20,579 nt of DNA from Bacteroidetes bacterium UBA4408 (GTDB taxonomy: Bacteria > Bacteroidota > Bacteroidia > UBA4408), in assembly GCA_002389785.1 (NCBI GenBank), contig DGQS01000111.1, positions 1 to 20,579 of the forward strand. The letters run 5' to 3'. Every line of letters begins with the position of its first letter. The stretch's first letter is position 1. The position numbers and the translations under genes are program-made. The notes under the pieces are model-generated. The model did not search any database. It saw only the letters and a list, made by a program, of their open reading frames with translations, and was not told the origin of the DNA. Below, in pieces: positions 16,211 to 20,579 of the stretch.

Positions 16211-18036
16211 TATTTTTTTGGCATTATGATTACTCCTTCTAACATTCGCTTTTCGAGTGCATGGCGTGCCGGTGTTGCGATTGAATCGTTCAGGTACTTT
16301 TCAATCATGAGCGAAGCAATAGGCGCAGCCCAACTGGCACCCCAACCACCGTTTTCGACCATAATTCCTATCGCTATTTTGGGGTTTTCGCGCGGTGCAA
16401 ATGCCACAAATAACGAATGGTCTTTCCCATGCGGATTTTGCGCTGTACCGGTTTTTCCACAAAAGGTAATTCCCTTTATTTTAGAACCGGCAGCAGTACC
16501 TATATCCACCACATCTTGCATACCGTCAATCATCACATCGTAATATTTTGGGTCAATATCCGTATAGTGTTTTTCTTTAAATTTACTTAGATGCAAATTC
16601 TCTTTACCAACCTTTTTAATGATGTGGGGAGTATAGTAATAACCACGGTTGGCAATGATACACATGGTATTGGCCATTTGCAGGGGAGTTATTCCCAATT
16701 CACCTTGTCCAATTGATAAGGAAACTACTGTTGATGAGCGCCATCTTCCCTTCCCAAAATACTTGTCGTAATATTGAACTGAAGGTACCATTCCTTTTAA
16801 TTCCTGCGGTAAATCGCTATACAAGCGCACACCTATACCAAAAGTTAATACGTGATTGCGCCATACCTGATAGCCCTCTTCGGTGCTTTTGTATTTTTTA
16901 TTGTCTACTATGCTTCTAAATACATAGCAATGATAGGTATTACACGAATGTTGAACCGCAGCTCTAAGTTGAATACTGTTGTGCCGTGCATCGCATTTAA
17001 CCGTTTGACGACCCATGTGGTAGCCTCCATCACAATAGTAGGATGTATTGGGCGTTAACACACCTTCTTGCTGTCCTATTAAATCGTTTATTAATTTGAA
17101 AGTAGATCCCGGTGGATAATAGGCCATTAGTGCTCTGTTAAACAAGGGCAAGCCTTCGGTTTGTAATAGCATTCCGTAATTCTTAGATCGCTCACGCCCT
17201 ACCAGCAAATTCGGATTATAGGAAGGGGCACTAATTGCTGCCAGTATTTCACCGGTTGAAGGTTCTATAGCAACAATACCGCCTGTTTTACCTTGCATCA
17301 ATTGTTCGCCATAGCGCTGTAATTTGGCGCTTAAAGCCGTAACTAAATTTTGTCCTGTCACGGCAAGTGTATCGTATTCTCCGTTATTGAACTTGCCTTT
17401 TGGGCGGTTAAAAACGTCCACCATCATTACCGATAATCCCTTTTTTCCGCGCAGTTCTTTTTCGTAGGATTTTTCAACTCCACTAATTCCGATGTAATCA
17501 CCCGATTTGTAATAGGGATTTTCCTGGGTGTACTTTTCACTCACCTCTCCCACATAACCTAAAGTATGCGCTGCAATAAGTCCGGGATACTTTCGTAAGG
17601 TTCTAGATTGTACGTAAAAGCCGTGAAACGAATACAGTTTTTCTTGTAAGGTTGCATAGGTTTCGGCCGACAATTGCTTCTCAAAAATTGATTCTTTATA
17701 AGGAGAATAATTGCGTGCTGCTTTCATTTTTTTGATAAACACTTCTTTTGTAATACCTAAGGTGGTACAAAAGTTTTGCGTATCTAAATCTTTCACCTGT
17801 CGAGGAGTTACCATTAAATCGTAAGCTGCTTCATTGTAAACTAACAGTTCGCCATCACGATCATAAATTAACCCTCTCGCGGGATATTGCGTTACATACC
17901 GCAATACATTGTTGTTGGCCGATAATTTATAATCATCGTCTAAAACTTGTATGTAAAAAAGCCGCAGTAAAAATACAACCCCGATAAAAATAAAAATCGC
18001 AGCAATCACAAACTTTCTATCGGAAAAACGATTCAT
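16210..18036 (-). CDS. mrdA: Penicillin-binding protein 2 (elongation transpeptidase)
   Basis: A 608-residue class B PBP with a short cytoplasmic tail, one TM segment (about 9-31), a dimerisation/pedestal domain (about 45-220) that starts with the YPARGLIYDRDGELL motif, and a transpeptidase domain (about 250-590). The active-site motifs are complete: S311-T-F-K314 (SxxK), S364-C-N366 (SxN) and K528-T-G530. It cross-links new peptidoglycan during lateral growth, working with RodA and MreC/D, and is the target of mecillinam-like beta-lactams. The ATG overlaps the TGA of mreD (ATGA) and its own TAA overlaps the rodA start, so the set is translationally tight. Length and motif order are normal for the family. 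Confidence 0.96.
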   Translation of the reverse strand: MNRFSDRKFVIAAIFIFIGVVFLLRLFYIQVLDDDYKLSANNNVLRYVTQYPARGLIYDRDGELLVYNEAAYDLMVTPRQVKDLDTQNFCTTLGITKEVFIKKMKAARNYSPYKESIFEKQLSAETYATLQEKLYSFHGFYVQSRTLRKYPGLIAAHTLGYVGEVSEKYTQENPYYKSGDYIGISGVEKSYEKELRGKKGLSVMMVDVFNRPKGKFNNGEYDTLAVTGQNLVTALSAKLQRYGEQLMQGKTGGIVAIEPSTGEILAAISAPSYNPNLLVGRERSKNYGMLLQTEGLPLFNRALMAYYPPGSTFKLINDLIGQQEGVLTPNTSYYCDGGYHMGRQTVKCDARHNSIQLRAAVQHSCNTYHCYVFRSIVDNKKYKSTEEGYQVWRNHVLTFGIGVRLYSDLPQELKGMVPSVQYYDKYFGKGRWRSSTVVSLSIGQGELGITPLQMANTMCIIANRGYYYTPHIIKKVGKENLHLSKFKEKHYTDIDPKYYDVMIDGMQDVVDIGTAAGSKIKGITFCGKTGTAQNPHGKDHSLFVAFAPRENPKIAIGIMVENGGWGASWAAPIASLMIEKYLNDSIATPARHALEKRMLEGVIIMPKK

Positions 18037-18551
18037 TTACGATCGCGGGGTTTGTAAATCAGAAACTGACTAAGCATAACTAAAACCATAGTAAAAAGTA
18101 TACTTAGCAAAACTCTAAGTAGCGTTGAAAAAAACTCGTTAAAGCGAAATACTTCAATGTAAAAAAATATAAAATGGTGTATCGAAACCAGCAGTACTGA
18201 ATAGGATAAATACCAAGCCGGGCCCATGTAACGCAAAGTTGGTTCCGTGCCAAATTCGTAGCCTTCTCGAGGTGCAAATAGTTTGAGTACATAACTGCGA
18301 ACAAAGGCCATTGCTACGGTAGCAGCTGCATGCATCCCTGCAGTATTCATAAAAGTATCTACACTTACTCCCATTAAAAAACCACTTAGCAAAACAATCC
18401 AAACCGGTGTATCAAAGGGCATCATCAAAATAAACAATACGTACAAATACGGATTGATATAGCCGCTAAATTGAATGTTATTCAGCACCAACACTTGCAG
18501 CAGAAGCAAAAACGCAAAACGAAAAAGTTGTTTAATTAGTTCATTTATCAT
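18033..18551 (-). CDS. mreD: Rod-shape-determining protein MreD
   Basis: This 172-residue, highly hydrophobic protein has five or so membrane helices, short loops and a basic C-terminus. The NPYLYVLFILMMPFD and GFLMGVSVDTF stretches are the MreD-like signature region. MreD is a small inner-membrane partner of MreC in the elongasome. Sequence conservation in MreD is low, so position carries much of the weight: it starts inside the 3' end of mreC (11-nt overlap) and ends in an ATGA overlap with mrdA. Confidence 0.9.
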   Translation of the reverse strand: MINELIKQLFRFAFLLLLQVLVLNNIQFSGYINPYLYVLFILMMPFDTPVWIVLLSGFLMGVSVDTFMNTAGMHAAATVAMAFVRSYVLKLFAPREGYEFGTEPTLRYMGPAWYLSYSVLLVSIHHFIFFYIEVFRFNEFFSTLLRVLLSILFTMVLVMLSQFLIYKPRDRK

Positions 18552-19377
18552 TTTGTGTTTCCTGTTCTAATTTTTTTTGTTCTTCCTTCATCAGGTTTTT
18601 TACTACAAAAACATGCGCAACATTTTTAAAGTTGGTACTAAAGCGCACCGAAATGGTATAAAAATTATCGCCCGGCTTTATTTCCGATTTCTTTATGGTT
18701 CCTAAAAATATATTCTCGGGGTATACATTGCTGAAAGAAGTAGTAACCAGCGAGTCACCGGTTTTAAAAACAACATGTTTAGGAATATCTTTTAAAGTGG
18801 CAGTTGTGGGATTATTATCATCTTCCCAAACAAGACTGCCAAAGTAATTGCTGTCTTTAAAGCGCGCGCTAACTTTACTTTTTATGTGAAGGAAAGAAAT
18901 TACAGTAGAGAAATTTGGTGATACATCCTTAACGATACCAACAATACCATTGGCAATTACCACGCCCATCTCCGGCTGAATGCCTGCTGTTGCTCCTTTG
19001 TTTAAGGTAAGATAGTTGTTGCGTTTATTAACAGTACTGTTTATCACTTTTGCATTTATAAAAATATATTGCTGGTTAAGCAGTGTATCTTTTATTAATG
19101 CAGATTGTGTTGCTGTATCAATTTTATTATTGGGCAATGCCATTCTCAACTTTACATTTTCTGCCACAAGCCATTCGTTGTTTTCCTTTAAATGCAGATA
19201 TTCAGTTATCATATTTACAACAGAAAAAATATTTGCGCTTATTTTATTGGTGGAATTAAGGAACGATGCATTGTGATACTTGTTGTTGTAAACCATCAGA
19301 TAAACGCAAATACTTTCAAGTAAAAGAAAAAGCAGCAAAAAATTATTTCGCCATAAGAATAAAAATAAATTGCGCAT
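18541..19377 (-). CDS. mreC: Rod-shape-determining protein MreC
   Basis: A 278-residue bitopic protein: one N-terminal TM helix (about 8-30), a helical/coiled region (about 55-80) and the periplasmic MreC double beta-barrel domain (about 100-265). That domain contains NNYLTLNKGATAGIQPEMGV, a GIVGIVKDVSPNFSTV block and the second barrel with GSLVWEDD and FKTGDSLVTT. MreC activates PBP2 and links it to the MreB/MreD/RodA complex. The last residues are rich in Lys/Glu and overlap mreD. mreB, usually immediately upstream, is absent; the upstream neighbour is a DUF6089 gene 119 nt away. The ATG at 19377 keeps the full TM segment. Confidence 0.94.
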   Translation of the reverse strand: MRNLFLFLWRNNFLLLFLLLESICVYLMVYNNKYHNASFLNSTNKISANIFSVVNMITEYLHLKENNEWLVAENVKLRMALPNNKIDTATQSALIKDTLLNQQYIFINAKVINSTVNKRNNYLTLNKGATAGIQPEMGVVIANGIVGIVKDVSPNFSTVISFLHIKSKVSARFKDSNYFGSLVWEDDNNPTTATLKDIPKHVVFKTGDSLVTTSFSNVYPENIFLGTIKKSEIKPGDNFYTISVRFSTNFKNVAHVFVVKNLMKEEQKKLEQETQNDK

Positions 19378-19400
19378 ATATTGCCCTGTGTACCTTCATG

Positions 19401-19430
19401 CAAATTTGCAGAATAGCATTGCGGACAAAA
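19401..19430 (-). promoter_or_regulatory. Putative promoter of the mreCD-mrdA-rodA operon
   Basis: On the minus strand TTTTG (19430-19426) is followed after 17 nt by CAAATTTG (19408-19401), one mismatch from TAnnTTTG, 23 nt before the mreC ATG. The -7 candidate lies in a perfect 12-nt palindrome TGCAAATTTGCA (19399-19410). The arrangement fits an internal Bacteroidota promoter with a possible operator overlapping it. Confidence 0.4.
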
Positions 19431-19496
19431 TGCCTGTTGAGAAAAGTTTTAAACGGAATTATTAAGTAGGAAGTAAAGTATACACCTGCTTGAGGT

Positions 19497-20405
19497 CTAC
19501 CTCCAGCCTTTGCAAAGCGCTTTTTTACGCAGCAGTTTATTGTTGATCCGGCTGAATTTATTTTTATCATGAGGCTTGCCAATGCGTAAATCACCGGGAT
19601 TATAAATAAGTAAAAAACCGATGGTGGCAAAACTATCATTCACATTTGGATTTCCGCGCGGTCTGCCCGGTGGGGGCTGTGTTCCATAAATTCTTCGGTT
19701 AGATAATTGCACTGCAATATCTCCGTTTAATGTGGCTGCCAATGCGTCCATATCGGGGTAAGCTTTACTCACATCATCTAAATAATCTGTATGTGTAACG
19801 TGATAGGTATAATCTAATCGTAAACGCCAGTGCGGGTTTAGCTGAAAATAAATTCCTACAGCAAGTGGAAAGTTAAATTGGGTCAGCTTATATGGTTCAG
19901 GATAATCTCCATCGGCTATAAATTGCCCTTCGGTGCCCAATGGTCTTAAGTCATACCATTTTCCATCTAACTGTGCTTGAGGATTAAAATGAAAAATACC
20001 CGCGCCTGCACTTAGAAAAGGATTAAATCGGTGTTTCCTAAACACGCTTAGTAAATGATATTCAGCCGATGCCGATACCTCATGTATGCGTGAACGAAAG
20101 CTTTGGTTACGATGTCGGTTATCTTTTTCAGTCGCCAATGAATCGGCTGCTGCTATGTTTCCATACGTATATGCAAAAGCTAATTCTACTCTGCTGTTAA
20201 AACGATAGCATATTCCTGCCTTTGCAAACGGTTTAAATACCTTTGACTTAGAAATTATTTTATCACTCTTCTCATTTATATCACCGTTATAGGTCATAAA
20301 GCCTGAACCAATAAAAAATCCGGTTCGCCCTTGCGCCTGTATATTATAGGTACTCTCTAAAAGTAAAAAGATAATAAAAAATATTACTTGTAATTTTCTC
20401 ATCAT
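19497..20405 (-). CDS. DUF6089 outer-membrane beta-barrel protein
   Basis: A 302-residue exported protein: signal peptide about 1-25 (cleavage near QAQ-G), then alternating strand patterns of a small outer-membrane barrel (about 28-270). Diagnostic stretches of the DUF6089 family are FNPFLSAGAGIFHFNPQAQ, WYDLRPLGTEGQ and TDYLDDVSKAYPD, and a loop with PRGNPNVND. Related Bacteroidota barrels include PorG of the type IX secretion machinery, but this family is broader and I do not assign PorG. Two adjacent ATGs (20405, 20402) differ by one residue. It precedes mreC on the same strand; in many Bacteroidota DUF6089 genes instead stand by nadK and uppS/bamA genes. The last about 30 residues are very basic, which is unusual for a barrel's C-terminal end. 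Confidence 0.82.
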   Translation of the reverse strand: MMRKLQVIFFIIFLLLESTYNIQAQGRTGFFIGSGFMTYNGDINEKSDKIISKSKVFKPFAKAGICYRFNSRVELAFAYTYGNIAAADSLATEKDNRHRNQSFRSRIHEVSASAEYHLLSVFRKHRFNPFLSAGAGIFHFNPQAQLDGKWYDLRPLGTEGQFIADGDYPEPYKLTQFNFPLAVGIYFQLNPHWRLRLDYTYHVTHTDYLDDVSKAYPDMDALAATLNGDIAVQLSNRRIYGTQPPPGRPRGNPNVNDSFATIGFLLIYNPGDLRIGKPHDKNKFSRINNKLLRKKALCKGWR

Positions 20406-20525
20406 GCTTGTGGTTGATGATTATAATTTTTGTGTTTACGAACATGTACCAAAAAAGTTTCTGTGCGTTATTTTTAAAACAGGTGTTAAAATGATTTTAA
20501 TTTTATGCCCTAAACTAAAAGTGTA

Positions 20526-20579
20526 ATGATAGAACTACTTGCCTCCGTTAATTCAAGCAATGACATTCCAGAAAAATAC
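20526..20579 (+). CDS. Possible 5' end of a divergent gene, cut by the window edge
   Basis: From ATG 20526, 18 codons (MIELLASVNSSNDIPEKY) stay open to the edge. TAATTTTA at 20498-20505 is one mismatch from TAnnTTTG, 20 nt upstream. Nothing in the 18 residues identifies a family, so this may be chance; the 120-nt gap before it would be the shared divergent promoter region. Confidence 0.35.
   Translation, partial: MIELLASVNSSNDIPEKY

Noticed and set aside
19343..19639. Minus-strand 98-codon frame between the DUF6089 gene and mreC
   Set aside because: It overlaps both recognised genes in another frame and has no domain or clear start context.
1..20579. A hidden defence, toxin-antitoxin, mobile or biosynthetic system
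   Set aside because: All sizeable frames resolve to housekeeping, envelope or surface genes; no nuclease, transposase, reverse transcriptase, toxin pair or direct-repeat boundary is visible.

Overview
The window reads as an ordinary stretch of a chromosome from a Bacteroidota member, probably free-living and of the Flavobacteriia/Sphingobacteriia/Chitinophagia type, and AT-rich. The evidence is a CHU_C (gliding-motility/type IX secretion) C-terminal domain, GEVED-repeat secreted protein, a DUF6089 outer-membrane barrel, DUF1571 and DUF1569 proteins, a TPR-SpoIIE phosphatase, and promoter-like TAnnTTTG boxes in place of Shine-Dalgarno-rich sigma70 architecture. I see no rRNA, tRNA, CRISPR array, transposase, prophage gene or integration scar. 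All intergenic gaps are shorter than 200 bases.

Left part (1-3438, minus strand): a large secreted GEVED-domain protein runs off the left edge, preceded by a membrane-anchored M23 (LytM) peptidase. Across a divergent promoter region lies a plus-strand run (3632-6464): trpS, a four-TM protein fused to cytochrome c, and the GTPase gene hflX, which has a TTG start.

Middle (6492-11081): two minus-strand genes (TPR-SpoIIE phosphatase and a DUF1569/DinB-like protein) face away from a plus-strand pair, a DUF1571 protein with an embedded LysM and dprA. dprA converges on the next block with a 4-nt overlap of stop codons.

Right part (11078-20405, minus strand): a DUF6089 barrel gene, then the tightly packed cell-elongation cluster mreC-mreD-mrdA(PBP2)-rodA, whose members overlap by 11, 4 and 1 nt, then a 1273-residue adhesin-like protein with NIDO, ten tandem ~70-residue Ig-like repeats, PKD and CHU_C domains. 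mreB is not in its usual place before mreC. The first 18 codons of a possible plus-strand gene lie at the right edge.

Taken together, the window holds envelope growth (MreC/D, PBP2, RodA, LytM peptidase), surface display (GEVED and CHU_C proteins, DUF6089) and housekeeping genes (TrpRS, HflX, DprA). I found no convincing undescribed multi-gene system. The most notable points are domain architectures and a hairpin with a mini-ORF over the start of the large adhesin gene.
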